A DNA stretch of 64,000 nucleotides. It comes from Antrihabitans stalagmiti. GTDB taxonomy: Bacteria > Actinomycetota > Actinomycetes > Mycobacteriales > Mycobacteriaceae. The notes beneath the pieces are model-generated. The model was not told where the DNA came from, did no database searches, and saw nothing but the letters and a program-made list of their open reading frames with translations. The position numbers and the translations under genes were made by a program. The stretch lies in the NCBI RefSeq assembly GCF_016482825.1, contig NZ_JAEMNV010000002.1, positions 682,001 to 746,000 of the forward strand. The letters are read 5' to 3'. Shown in pieces: positions 33,963-46,800 of this stretch (position 1 is its first letter; each line of letters opens with the position of its first letter).

Positions 33963-34843
33963 CTACTGCAGAGACTCGCCGAAACCTTCCGTTACGTCGG
34001 TCCACACGGTCCGACCTTCCGACCAGCGGTCGACGTGTTCCTGATCGGCATCGCCCTCGGTCAGGACGACGACGGTCAAGTCCTCCAATCCATCCGGATC
34101 GGCGGACGCGAGCGCGACCGGCGGCAGGAATGCGTGGGTCACCCATTCGTCGGCAAGCAGGTCGGCGAGACCGTCGGCATCGTTCGGGTCGCCGATCACG
34201 GCAACTGCTCCGGATGTGGACGCGAGCAGGAACTCGACCAATGCGCCGGGTCCGGCAGGCGGACCGACCAGCAACGTTCGCGACTCGTAGGTCACCGCGT
34301 ACTTTTCGCGTGCCCGTGACGCGAGCGATGCCAATTCACCGTGGCTGACAACCGTTCCGGCAGCGTCGGTTCCGTCGACCACCGCCGCGGGGTGAACCGC
34401 GAGCAATGGCCGCAAGCGGTCCGCGTAGGAGACCGGATGCCCAGCGGCAGCGGCAACCTGCTCAGCCACCGTCGCATCGTCGATGACGAACCACTCGACC
34501 GAATCCGGCAGACCCGACCGAAGCGAACTGTCCGTCAGTCCGACGAGAGCGCCGGACGCTCCGAGAACGGTTGCGAGTGCGTCCGCCGGACGTTGGGGAT
34601 CGATCTGCAGGAAGGCCGCACCCGTCTTCGCGATAGCCCACAGTGCAGTCACCGAATCAACCGACCGTGGCAATGCAACCGCTGCAACCGTTTCCGGTCC
34701 GAAGCCCCGCTCGATCAAGACACGAGCCAACTTCGACGAATCCTCGTCCAGTTCCTGGTACGAGATTTCGCGACCGTCGACCGCGAGTGCAGGTGCTTCC
34801 GGATCTTCTTCCACGATCTCGGCAAGCAGATGCGGCAGCGTCT
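33963..34843 (-). other. Pseudo-A domain at C-terminus of NRPS1
   Basis: About 290 residues after C9. It begins like an A domain ([35 protein letters not shown]). The ATP-loop position reads [13 protein letters not shown], the FDxS pocket motif is missing, and the protein ends at the place of NxYGPTE, so A6-A10 and the lysine are absent. The last 60 residues are acidic. It aligns end to end with the tail of NRPS2. Confidence 0.85.
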
Positions 34844-37800
34844 GCGACGACAACTGCGCGCTGACATCGGGTGCAGGCGCGGTGGCCGAACCGGTGTCGC
34901 CGAGAATCGCGTTGCGTTCTGCTTCGCCGATGATCTCGACGTCGCCGACCAACCCGCTCGGATCCGCAACGAGTTCGTCCAGAACCAGCACGAGGCGAGC
35001 GGAAAGCGCATCGACATCAGCCCGCGTGAACCTACTCCCCTGGTACTTCAGCGTCAGCTCGATCGTGGTGTCCGCGGTGACCAGCAACGTCAACGGATAG
35101 TGCGTCGCATCGCTGACGCCGACTCCGGTCACCGTCATGCCGTCGATCGAACTTGCCTGTGTCAGAGCATCTTTGTCGATCGGGTACGACTCGAACACCA
35201 TCAACGTGTCGAACAGGACGCCGACTCCGGCTGCCCGCTGAATATCCGGGAGGCCGATGTAGTGGTGATCGAGTAGATCCGCCTGCTCACCCTGAACCCG
35301 CTGCAGCAGATCGCTGATCGAGACGTTCTCGTCGAGTTGGACGCGGATCGGGATCGTGTTGATGAACAACCCGACCATCGATTCGACGCCCGTCAGTTCA
35401 GCCGGTCGACCCGACACCGTCGCACCGAAAACGATGTCTTCACGACCGGTCATCCGGCTGAGCAGAATCGCCCATGCCGTCTGCACCAAGGTGTTGACGG
35501 TGACGCCGACCGATGCGCCGAGCGCAGCAAGTTCGGCTGTCTTCTCTTCCGGCAGTTCGGTGATGACCTTGCCGATCTCGGCATAGGTTTCCGCGCCACG
35601 AGCCGGTGCGGCGAGCAGCGTCGGCTCCGATACACCGGCGAGCGCCTGTGCCCACGCCTGCAGCGAATCGTCCTTGTTGCGCGCCTCGAGCCAGGCGAGG
35701 AAGTTGCGGTACGGCGCGACTCGCGGCAACGCCGACGCGTCACCGTGGAGCGCGTACAACATCAGCAGATCCCGCATCAGTAGCGGCATCGACCAACCGT
35801 CGAGCACGATGTGGTGGCTTGTGATCGCGAGGTGGTACGTCTGCGCCTCGGTCTGCACCAACGTGAACCGCATCAGCGGTGCAGCGGCCATGTCGAAGTG
35901 CGTCGCCTGATCCTGCGCAAGCAAACGGCGCAGTTCCGGCATCCGATCCTCGTCCGACAGCTTCGTCAGATCGAGCTCGCGCCAGGGCAATTCGACCTTG
36001 TCGAGGACAACCTGCATCGATTCGCCACTTGCGTCGGTGACGAACGCGCTGCGCAGGTTCGGGTAGCGATCGACGATTGCCTGTGCGGCAGTGCGCAATC
36101 GAACGCTGTCGACCGTCCCGTTGAGGTCCAGCACCGCCTGCATCGTGTAGACGTCGACGGTCGACGCCGTCATCATCGCGTGGAACAGCAGACCGGACTG
36201 CAACGGCGAGAGCGGCCACACGTCGCCGAGGGACGGGTACTGCTGCTCCCAGAGCTCGATATCGGTCTGCTCGACGTCGACCAAGGGCAGATCCGACGGC
36301 GTGAGTCCACCGACTTCAGTCTGGCCGGCGTGCGTCGAAAGTGCTTCCAGCGCAGCGGTCCACAGTTCTGCGAACTCTTGCACGTCCGCACGCGAAATCA
36401 GTCCAGCCGGGAAGGCGAAGCCTGCACCCAACCGCGGACCGTCCGGCCCGTCGCTGACGATGGCGTTGATATCGATGACGCCGTTGGCAGGCATGTCGGC
36501 ATCCATGTCGACCGACAGCTCACCGAGATCACCCGAGGGCGCCCAACCGATATCGCGCAGCTCGGCAGGCACTTCGCCTGCGGACACGCGACCGAGGTAG
36601 TTGAAGCTGATCTGTCCGCCCGCAAGCTCTTTCAGCTGATGCGAGGTCGACTCGTTCAGGTACCGCAGCAGGCCGTAGCCGATGCCCTTGTCCGGCACCG
36701 AAAGCAGCTGCTCCTTGACGGCCTTGACGGCGGTTCCAGCGGCAACTCCGCCCGCGAAGGCATCGGTGATGTCGATGCCCGCGAGATCGAGACGAACCGG
36801 GTAGGCGCTGGTGAACCAGCCGACTGTCCGCGACAGATCGGCACCGGGCACGACACCTTCTTCACGACCGTGCGCTTCGAGCTTGATCAACGCCGAACCC
36901 GTTGCGACGCCGCGAGTTGCACGCCACTTCTCGACGGCCATCGCCAGTGCGGTGAGGAGTCCATCGTTGACGCCACCCCGGTACAGCGTCGGCAGTTCGG
37001 TGAGCAGCGACTGGGTCGCCGCCGTCGACAGCTGCACCTGCACCCGATCGACGGTCGAGAACGTGTCGACCGTCGGATCGAAGGCACGATCGCCGAACAA
37101 CGGATCGTCGACGCCACCGACCGAGCGCCAGAAGGCGAGCTCGGCAACACGTTTCGGCGTTTGTGCCTCGTCGTGCAGTGCGTGCGCCCAGCGACGCATC
37201 GACGTGCCGTTGACTGGCAGCACAACATTCTGGCCGGCATTCAGCTGCGACCATGCGACGGCGAAATCCGGGATCAGGATGCGCCACGAAACACCGTCGA
37301 CGACGAAGTGATGCGCGGCGATGACCAGAATGCCGCTGCGTTCGGACCCGAAGTCCAACCACACGAACCGCATCATCGAGCCGGCGACCGGATCGAGACG
37401 ACGCATCGCGCCGTCCAGTTCCGTCGTTGCAAGTTCGGTCAGCACGGCCTCGTCGATATCTGCCGGGAAGCTGACCCGATGGATCAGTCCGTCGACGTCG
37501 ACCGACCCACGTTCGAGAGCTTCGAACGTCCAGCCGTCGTTTTCGAGCGTCAGCTGGGACCGGAGCACGTCGTGGTGATCGAACACGGCCGCAATGGTTT
37601 TCACCAGGGTTGCGCGGTCGATGTCACGCGGTAATCCGAGCGCCATCGACTGCGAGAACCTGTCGAACGAGCCGGAGCCACCAAGGATCGACGCCATGAT
37701 CGGCGTCAGCGGAATGTCGCCGACACCGCCGCCTTCGAGTTCGACCAACTGCGCGGGTGCGTCGTTCGCGTCGTGGCGCTTGGCAACCTCCGCAAGCCCG

Positions 37801-40800
37801 GCAACCGTGCGCTGCTCGAAAACGTCGCGCGGCGAGAACACCACGCCACGGGCCTTCGCACGCGATACAAGCTGGATCGACAGAATCGAGTCGCCACCGA
37901 GTGCGAAGAACGAGTCGTCGACACCGATCTGATCGACGCCGAGCACATTGGCGAACACCTCGGCGATGATCGCCTCGACGTCCGATACGGGCGCCCGGAA
38001 ATCACGCGGTGCCAGTACAGGTTCCGGCAGCGCCTTGCGATCCAGCTTGCCGACCGGGGTCAGCGGAATCTCGTCGAGGACGACGATCGCCGATGGGACC
38101 ATATGCGACGGCAGCGCCTGTGCGGCGAACTCGGTGAGTGCGTCGGTGTCGATCGAATGTCCTGGCACCGGCAGTACGTAGGCAACGAGAATCGTTGCAC
38201 CGGCTGCGGTTTCGCGACCGATGGTGATCGCGAAGTCCACGTTCGGGTCCGCGGCGAGCACGGCGTCGATCTCACCGAGTTCGATGCGGTAACCGCGGAC
38301 CTTCACCTGGAAGTCGCTGCGGCCGACGTATTCGAGCTCGAACGGACGCTCCGCAGTGGCATCGACAGCCACGTTCGGCGCCCACCGCACGACATCGCCG
38401 GTGCGGTACATACGAGCACCTGGCTCGCCGTACGGGTTCGGGATGAACCGGTCGGCGGTCAGGTCGGGACGGTTGTGGTAGCCACGAGCCAACGCCCCAC
38501 CCGCGAGGTACAGCTCACCCGCGACACCCGGCGGCACCGGATTGAGTCTGCCATCGAGAACGAGTGCGGACATGCCGTGCACCGGCGTCCCGATGGTGAC
38601 CGGACGGCCGACTTCGAGCTGCGCGAACGAGGAGATGATCGTCGTCTCGGTGGGTCCGTAGCCGTTGAAGTACTTACGCCCCGGCTGCCACTTCGCGAGC
38701 AGTTCCGGTGTGGTGACGTCGCCACCGACGGAGACGACCTCGAAGTCGGACAACCCAGCCGGGTCGACCGTGCCGAGGACAGCTGGGGTGATGATCGCGT
38801 TGGTGACACGTTCGGTCCGCAGCAGTTCGGCGAGATCCGGCCCACCGATGATGGACGCGGGCACGATCACCAGTGTCGCGCCGATGTAGAACGTCGCAAG
38901 CCATTCGAGCACCGACGGGTCGAAGCTCGGCGAGCAGATGTGCAGGAACCTCGACTCGGAGGTGAGGCCGTACAACTCGGTCGCGAACTCCACCACTCCA
39001 CCGAGACCGGCGTGGGTGACGGTGACGCCCTTGGGCAGACCCGTCGATCCCGAGGTGTAGATGACATAGGCGGGATGGTTGCTCCGCAAGGGGCGCAACC
39101 GATCCAGATCCGAGACTGGTTCGGCGGACTGCGCGTCGCACAGTGCCGTCGTCGCAGGATCGTCGAGAACCAGCCAGTCGAGAGCACTCGGCAGTCTGTC
39201 GACGAAACCGCTTCCGGTCAGGCCGGTCACCGCGCCCGAGTCGGTGATCATGTGCAGCACACGATCCTGCGGATAACTCGGGTCGACAGGTACGTGTGCG
39301 CCGCCGGCCTTGGTGACCGCCCACACCGCAGCGACCATCTCGTAGGACCGTGGGAAGGCAAGAGCAACAAGCTCTTCCGGACCGACGCCACGATCGATCA
39401 GCACTCGAGCCAACCTCGACGAGTACTCGTCGAGTTCGCGATAGGTGATCGAGCGACCCTCGTACCGGATGGCGACACCGTTCGGATTCACCTGTGCGCC
39501 TCGCGCAAGCGCGTCCGGCACGAGGTCGCGCACCATCACGTCGTCGGCGTGCACATCGGTGAGTCGGTCGAACTCGTCCGGGTCGAGAATTGTGATGTCA
39601 CCGACCGGCAAAGCGGGTGCGGTGGCGAACGATTCGAGAATCCGAACCAGTCGCTGCATCAGTGTGTCAGCAGCGTCGGAGGTGAACAGATCCTCGAAAT
39701 ACTCGAGCCACATGTGGACCGTCGCGCCGGAGGTGATGCCGAGCGTGAGCGGGTAGTGGGTGTTGTCGTTGGAACTGACGCCGGTCACCGACATGTCGTC
39801 GATCGACTGTGCCTGTTGCGCCAGGCCTGCCTCGTCGACCGGGTAGGACTCGAAGACGGTCAACGTGTCGAACAGTGCTCCGACACCGGCGATGCGCTGT
39901 ATGTCGTTGAGGCCGAGGTAATGATGCGCGAGCAGATCTGCCTGCTCACCCTGCAGCCTCGACAGGAACTGCTCGGTCGTCTCTTCCTCGATCAACTGCA
40001 CGCGGATCGGCAGTGTGTTGATGAACAGCCCGACCATCGACTCCACGCCAGCAAGGTCGGCCGGCCTGCCGGACACGGTCGCACCGAACACGACGTCGTC
40101 GCGAGCGGTCATGCGGCCGAGCAGAATTCCCCACGCCGCCTGAATCAGCGTGTTCATCGTGACGCCCAACCGAGCGCCGAGTGCGGTCAATGTCGCGGTC
40201 GTCTCTTCGCTGAGATCGGCGACGACCTCGGCGGAGCGCGTGGAGATCTCCTGGCCTGGGTCGGCAGCGGCAAGCAGTGTCGGCTCCTCGAAGCCTGCCA
40301 ACGCCTTTCGCCACTGTTCGCGCGACGCATCGGCATCCTGATCGCCGAGCCAGGCGAGGAAGCTGCGGTACGGCCGGACCCGCGGCAACACCGAGGCGTC
40401 GCCCCGAGTCGCGTAGAGCACCAGCAGGTCCTTCATCAGCAGCGGCAGGGACCAACCGTCGAGCAGTACGTGGTGGTTGGTCAGCACCAACTTGTACGAC
40501 GTGCCGCCGGTACGAACCAGCGTGAACCGCACCAGCGGTGCGGTCGAGAGGTCGAAGTGCTTGGCCTGGTCGTCGGCCAGCATCCGCGCGAGGCGTTCCT
40601 GCACCTCGGCATGGCGACCACCGCGGACGTCGGTTTCACGCCACGCCACGTCGACGTGATCGAGAACGATCTGGACCGAATTGCCATCGTCACCCTGCAC
40701 GAAGACGGTGCGCAGGTTGTCGTAGCGATCCAGCACGCCCTGCGCAGCAGCGCGCAGTCGTGCGGAGTCGACGTCGCCTTCGAGGCTCAACACAACCTGC

Positions 40801-43800
40801 ATCGTGTAGATGTCGAGCGATGCGTCGGCAAGCATGGCGTGGAACAGCAGACCGTTCTGCAGCGGCGATAGCGACCAGATGTCCGAGACCGCGTGGTAAC
40901 GCGATTCCCAGGCATCGATGTCGTGCTGACCGACGTGCACGAGCGGCACGTCGGACGGAGTGAGTCCGCCCGCGGCCGGATCGTCGACATGGGTCGCGAG
41001 CGCGGTCAGCGCCGTGATCCACAGGTCCGCCAGTTCCTGCACGGCTTCACGAGACACCGCACCTGCCGGGAAGGCGAAGGACGCGTTGAGCGTGGCACCC
41101 GAAGCACCATCGGCGACGATCGCGTTGATGTCGACCGTCTTGTTCGCGGGCTGGTCGGCATCGCCGGGTGCTTCGATGTCGGCAAGGTCTGCGGCAGGCA
41201 GCCAGCCGAGGGCGCCGAGACCTTCCGGCACCTCGCCGGTGGACATCCGGCCGAGGTAGTTGAAGCTGAACTGCCCGGTTTCGGCCGAAAGCTGCTGTGC
41301 TGTATCGGCATTCAGGTACCGCAGCAGGCCGTAGCCCATGCCCTTGTCAGGCACTGCGAGCAACTGCTCCTTTACTGCCTTGATGGCAGCACCGGCCGCC
41401 GACCCGCCTGCGAGCGCGCTGTCGAGATCGATCCCGGCGACGTCGAGGCGGACGGGGAAGACACTGGTGAACCAGCCGACCGTGCGCGACAGATCAGCCC
41501 CGGGCACAAGTTCTTCTTCGCGGCCGTGGCCTTCCAACTGCAGCAGCGTCGACGATTCGAACACACCGCGCTCGCGGCGCCACTTCGCGACTGCGAGTGC
41601 GAGAGCTGTGAGCAGGCCGTCGTTCACGCCGCCGTGGAACCGCTCGGGGACCGAGGTCAGCAGCTTGGCGGTCACGTCTGCGGGCACCGAGATCTCGAGC
41701 CGCTCGACGGTCGCGAGCACGTCGACCGCGGGGTCGAACGGGCGCTCTCCCAGCGTGGGATCGGGTCCGTCGAGGATCGAATGCCATACGGGCAGTTCGT
41801 CGATCCGTGCAGCCGAACGCGCTTCGTCGGCAAGGGCATGTGCCCAGCGCCGCACCGAGGTCACCGGTGCGGTCAGTTCCGCGGTCGTACCCGCGGCGAG
41901 CTGACTCCACGCGGTGACGAAGTCCGGTACCAGGATCCGCCACGACACACCGTCGACGACGACGTGGTGCGCGACGATCAGCAAACGCGAACCTGCGTCG
42001 GGCGTGACGAGCCAAACGAACTGCAACATCACGCCGTTGTCGGGATCGAGTCGTCCGAGTGCGGCATCCAGGGCAGCAGACGCTTCGGCGACGACCGCAG
42101 GATCGTCTGTTGCGCCGGACAATTCGACGCGGGTAAGCAAGCTCCCGACGTCGACGCTGCCCGCCGGGAAGATCTCGAGACCTCTCCCCTGCTCGTCGTC
42201 GATCAAACGCGAACGCAGCACGTCGTGACGATCCACAACCGCCCTGATCGTCGCTTCGATGCCCGCGCGATCGATGTCCTCGGGCAGGTCGAGCAGCATC
42301 GTCTGCGCGAAACGTGAGTAGCCACCGCCACGTTCGACCATCAGGTGACCGAACGGCAGCAACGGCGAACGACCGATACCGCCACCTGGCAGTTCCGCGA
42401 GAACGGCAGCCGTCTCGGCACCGCCCGCGACAGCAACCTCGGCAAGCCCTGCAACGGTCTTGTGCTCGAACACGTCTCGCGGAGAGAACACAACCCCACG
42501 AGCACGGGCACGAGACACCAGCTGAATCGACAGAATCGAGTCGCCACCGAGTGCGAAGAACGAGTCGTCGACGCCGACCTGTGCGACACCGAGTACCTCG
42601 GCGAACACGGCAGCAATGACCTCTTCGGTCGCGTTCTCGGCGGCACGGAACTGCTGATCGCTTTCGAACACCGGCGCAGGCAACGCCTTCCGGTCGAGCT
42701 TGCCGCTGATGTTCAACGGGAATTCGTCGAGCACCAGGATCGCCGACGGCACCATGTACTCCGGCAACCGCGCACCGAGCGACGTTGTCAGCGCGTCGAT
42801 GTCGACAGCCGCTCCCGGAGCAGGGACGACGTAGCCGACGAGCACTTCACCCGCGGCAGAATCGTTGCGCACCAACACGACCGACTGCGCGATGCGGTCG
42901 TCGGCAAGCAACGCTGCCTCGATTTCGCCGAGTTCGATACGGAGACCGCGCAACTTCACCTGGAAGTCGGTGCGCCCGACGTACTCGAGCTCGCCACTTC
43001 GGTTCCACCACACGAGGTCTCCGGTGCGGTACATCCGCTCACCGGCAGCGCTCAGTGGGTTCGCGACGAAGCGGTCCGCGGTCAGGTCAGGACGAGCGAC
43101 GTAGCCGCGCGCCAACTGCGTTCCGGCGAGGTACAACTCGCCTGCAACGCCGACCGGCACCGGACGTAGCCGCGAATCCAGCACGAGCACCTTGGTGTTC
43201 CACACCGGCACACCGATCGGGACGGTGCTCGAATCGGCGTCCGTCACTTCGTGATAGGTGACGTCGACGGCGGCTTCGGTCGGGCCGTACAGGTTGTGCA
43301 GTCGAGTCGACGGAAGTGCCGCGCGCATTCGCGCGGCGGTCTGCACGGGCAGGGCTTCACCCGAAGCGAACACCTGCCGCAGCGTGATCGAGTGCGACGC
43401 ACCCGGGTACGCGACGAACACGGCAAGCATCGACGGCACGAAGTGCGCGGTGGTGACAGCGTTGGCCGCGATTACCTCGACCAGGTATTCGGGATCACGA
43501 TGTCCGTCCGGTCGGGCCACAACCAGGGTGGCGCCGATCTGCAACGGCCAGAACAGCTCCCACACGGACACGTCGAACGTGACCGGTGTCTTCTGCAGGA
43601 CGACGTCGGCCTTGCTCAGCTCGTAGGTGTCCTGCATCCACAGCAGTCGGTTCACGATCGAACCGTGCGAAACGGCGACACCCTTCGGCCTACCGGTCGA
43701 GCCGGAGGTGAAGATGACGTAGGCCGTGTTGTTCGGCTGCACCGGTGCGCGACGATCGGCGTCGGTGACCGCATCGGTCGAGTGCGAGCTCAGATCGACG

Positions 43801-46800
43801 GTGTCGAGTTCCAGCACAGCATCCGCAAAAGCGACATCGGGAATCGCAATATCGTCGCGTGCGGTTGTGAGCACCCTTACAGCCGATGCGGTCTCGAGGA
43901 TGTGCGCGATTCGATCCGCAGGATGATCCGGGTCGACGGGCACGTACGCACCGCCTGCGGTCAGCACCGCGTAGATGCCGACCATCATGTCGATCGATCG
44001 GCGCATCGCAACGGCAACAAGTGCTTCCGGTCCGACACCCTCGGCGATCAGCAGTCGGGCAACCTGATTCACGCGTGCAGCGAACTCTGCGTAGGTGAGT
44101 TTCTCGTCCTCGAACACGAGCGCAGTCGCCTTCGGGGTCGCGGCGACCTGCGCTTCGAACAGCGAGACCAGGTTCGCTGTCGGGTCGACGAAGTGATCGG
44201 TTGCATTCCACCGCTCGACGACGCGTGCCCGCTCGACCTCGTCGATGATCGGCGCATCGCCGACCGCGAGGCCGGGTTCGCGAGCCATCGTCTCGAGGAT
44301 TCGGACGAACCGCCGACCGAACACTGCGATGGTGTTCGCGTCGAACAAGTCCGTCGCGTAGGCCAATTCGACTGCCATGCCTGCAGGTGCGCCGTCGGCG
44401 TCGAGTTTCTCGGCGAGGGTCACCTGAATGTCGAACTTCGCTGTCTGAACATCGAAGTCGACCGCGGCGACCTCGAGGTCGGGCAGTTCGAAGGTCGTCG
44501 GCCCCAGGTTCTGGAAGGTGAGCATGACCTGGAACAGCGGATGCCGTGCCTGCGACCGCTCGGGGTTGAGTACCTCGACCAACCGCTCGAACGGAACGTC
44601 CGCGTGGCCGAAGGCCGACAGGTCGATCTCCCGAACGCGCTGCAGCAGCGTGTCGAACGATTCGCCCGCCTCGATCTCGGTCCGCAGCACAAGCGAATTG
44701 ACGAACATGCCGATCAGATCGTCGAGTGCCGCTTCACCGCGACCGGCCACAGGCGTGCCGATAGCGATGTCGGAGGTGCCGGACAGTCGCGCAAGCAGCA
44801 CGGCGAGACCGGTATGGACGACCATGAACAGGGTCGAATTCTGTGTGCGCGCAAGCTCGTTGAGCGAGGCGGTGAGCGTGGCGTCGACCTCGAACGTGTG
44901 CGCAGCACCGTCGTACGACGCGATCGCCGGACGTGGCCGGTCGCTCGGCAGGTCGAGCTGAGCCGGCAGCGCATCCAATGCCGTACGCCAGTAGGCGAAC
45001 TGCTGGGCAATCACCGATTCCGGATCGTCCTCGGAGCCGAGCACGTCTCGCTGCCACAGTGCGAAGTCCGCGTACTGCACCTCTAGCGGTGCCCAGCCCG
45101 GCGCATCTCCCGCTGTGCGCGCCGAGTAGGCAATCATGACGTCCCGTGTCAGCGGACCCATCGAGAATCCGTCGGACGCAATGTGATGGACGACGACGAC
45201 GAGCACGTGGTCGCGCTCCGAGATCTGCAGCAGCGCCGCGCGCAGTGGAACCTCGACCGTGGTGTCGAAACCGGTCGCGATGATTGCCGCGACTCGTTCG
45301 GCGATGGCCGTCTCGGTCACGGGTTCCGGAATGAGCTGCGGAACAGCCCCGGCCACAGGCACACTCACCTGATAGCCGGTGCCGTCGACCTCGGGGTAGA
45401 TCGTGTGCAGCACCTCGTGACGACCCACAACGTCGCCGACAGCTGCCTGCAACGCTTCGAGATTCAGCGCACCGGTCAAACGAATCACGGCAGGGATGTT
45501 GTTGACACCCGACTCCGTATCGAAGCGGTTGAGGAACCACATCCGTTGCTGCGCAAGGGACAGCGGGACCCGCTCGGGCCGCGGCTGTGCGGTGAGCGCC
45601 TTGCGGCCGCCGACACCTGCATGTTGCTCGACCCGTGCAGCCAGCGCTTCGACGGTCGGCGCCTCGAAAAGCGACCGAACCGAAACCCGGGTGTCAAGTG
45701 CGTTGCCCAGCCGCGCGGCGACCTGAGTCGCCAGCAGCGAGTTGCCACCGAGTTCGAAGAAGTTGTCGTCCAAACCGACCCGAGCCGCACCCAGCAGTTC
45801 GGCGAAGATGCCGGCGACGATTTCCTCGATCGGCGTTGCCGGTGCGCGGAACGCCTTCGCCTCGAAGACCGGAGCAGGCAACGCCTTTCGATCCAACTTG
45901 CCGTTCGCGTTGAGCGGCAGTGAGTCGAGCACCATGATCGCAGCGGGCACCATGTACGAGGGCAACTCGGAGGCGACGGTCGTGCGCAGTGCTGCCGCGT
46001 CGACGTCCGTGTTTCCAGCCGGTACGACGTAGCCGACGAGCTGGGTTCCCGTGCGTGCATCCTCGTGTGCGACGACGACAGCCTGCGCAACCGAGACCTG
46101 CGCGGCGAGAACGGATTCGATCTCACCGAGCTCGATGCGGAAGCCGCGGACCTTCACCTGGAAGTCGGTACGGCCGACGTATTCGAGGGTGCCGTCGGCT
46201 CGCCACGACACGAGGTCGCCGGTGCGGTACATCCGCGATCCGCTGTGGCCGAACGGATTCGACACGAAACGGTCGGCGGTCAGATCGGCCCGGCCGTGGT
46301 AGCCGGTCGCCAACTGATCGCCCGCGAGATAGAGCTCACCCGCAACGCCCGCCGGAACCGGATGCAACCTGGCGTCGAGCACGTACACCTGGACGTTCCA
46401 TTCGGGAACACCGATCGGCACGGCAGCGCCGACTACCTCGGTCACCAAGTGCGATGTGACGGACACAGCGGCTTCGGTCGGGCCGTACAGGTTGTACAGA
46501 TCGCCGGCATTTGTTGCCTTGTAGCGCTTGGCAGTTGCGGCTGGCAACGCTTCACCGATGGCGAGCACACGTCGCAACGACGTCGTCAGGTGTCCGTCGG
46601 ACTCCACCAGCAACGCTTCGAGCATCGACGGCACCGAATGCAGTGTCGTCACAGCTTCGTCGCGCATCAGCTGGTTGAGGTACGCCGGATCGCGATGACC
46701 GTCCGCGCTCGCGATAACGAGTCGCGAACCGGAAACCAACGCGGACCAGAACTCCCACACCGATAGGTCGAACGTCGCGGCCGTCTTGAGCAGCACCGCG

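Noticed and set aside
33963-34843. Frameshifted but otherwise complete A domain
   Set aside because: No A6-A10 remnants follow the stop in any frame; instead a ribosome-binding site and a lipoprotein gene begin within 33 bases. The same ending recurs in NRPS2.
37773-40871. 1,032-aa open frame on the plus strand opposite NRPS1
   Set aside because: Antisense shadow of a GC-rich gene: no recognisable domain, Arg/His/Asp-rich composition, fully inside real C-A-T-E sequence. The same holds for 14355-16829 and other long plus-strand frames here.
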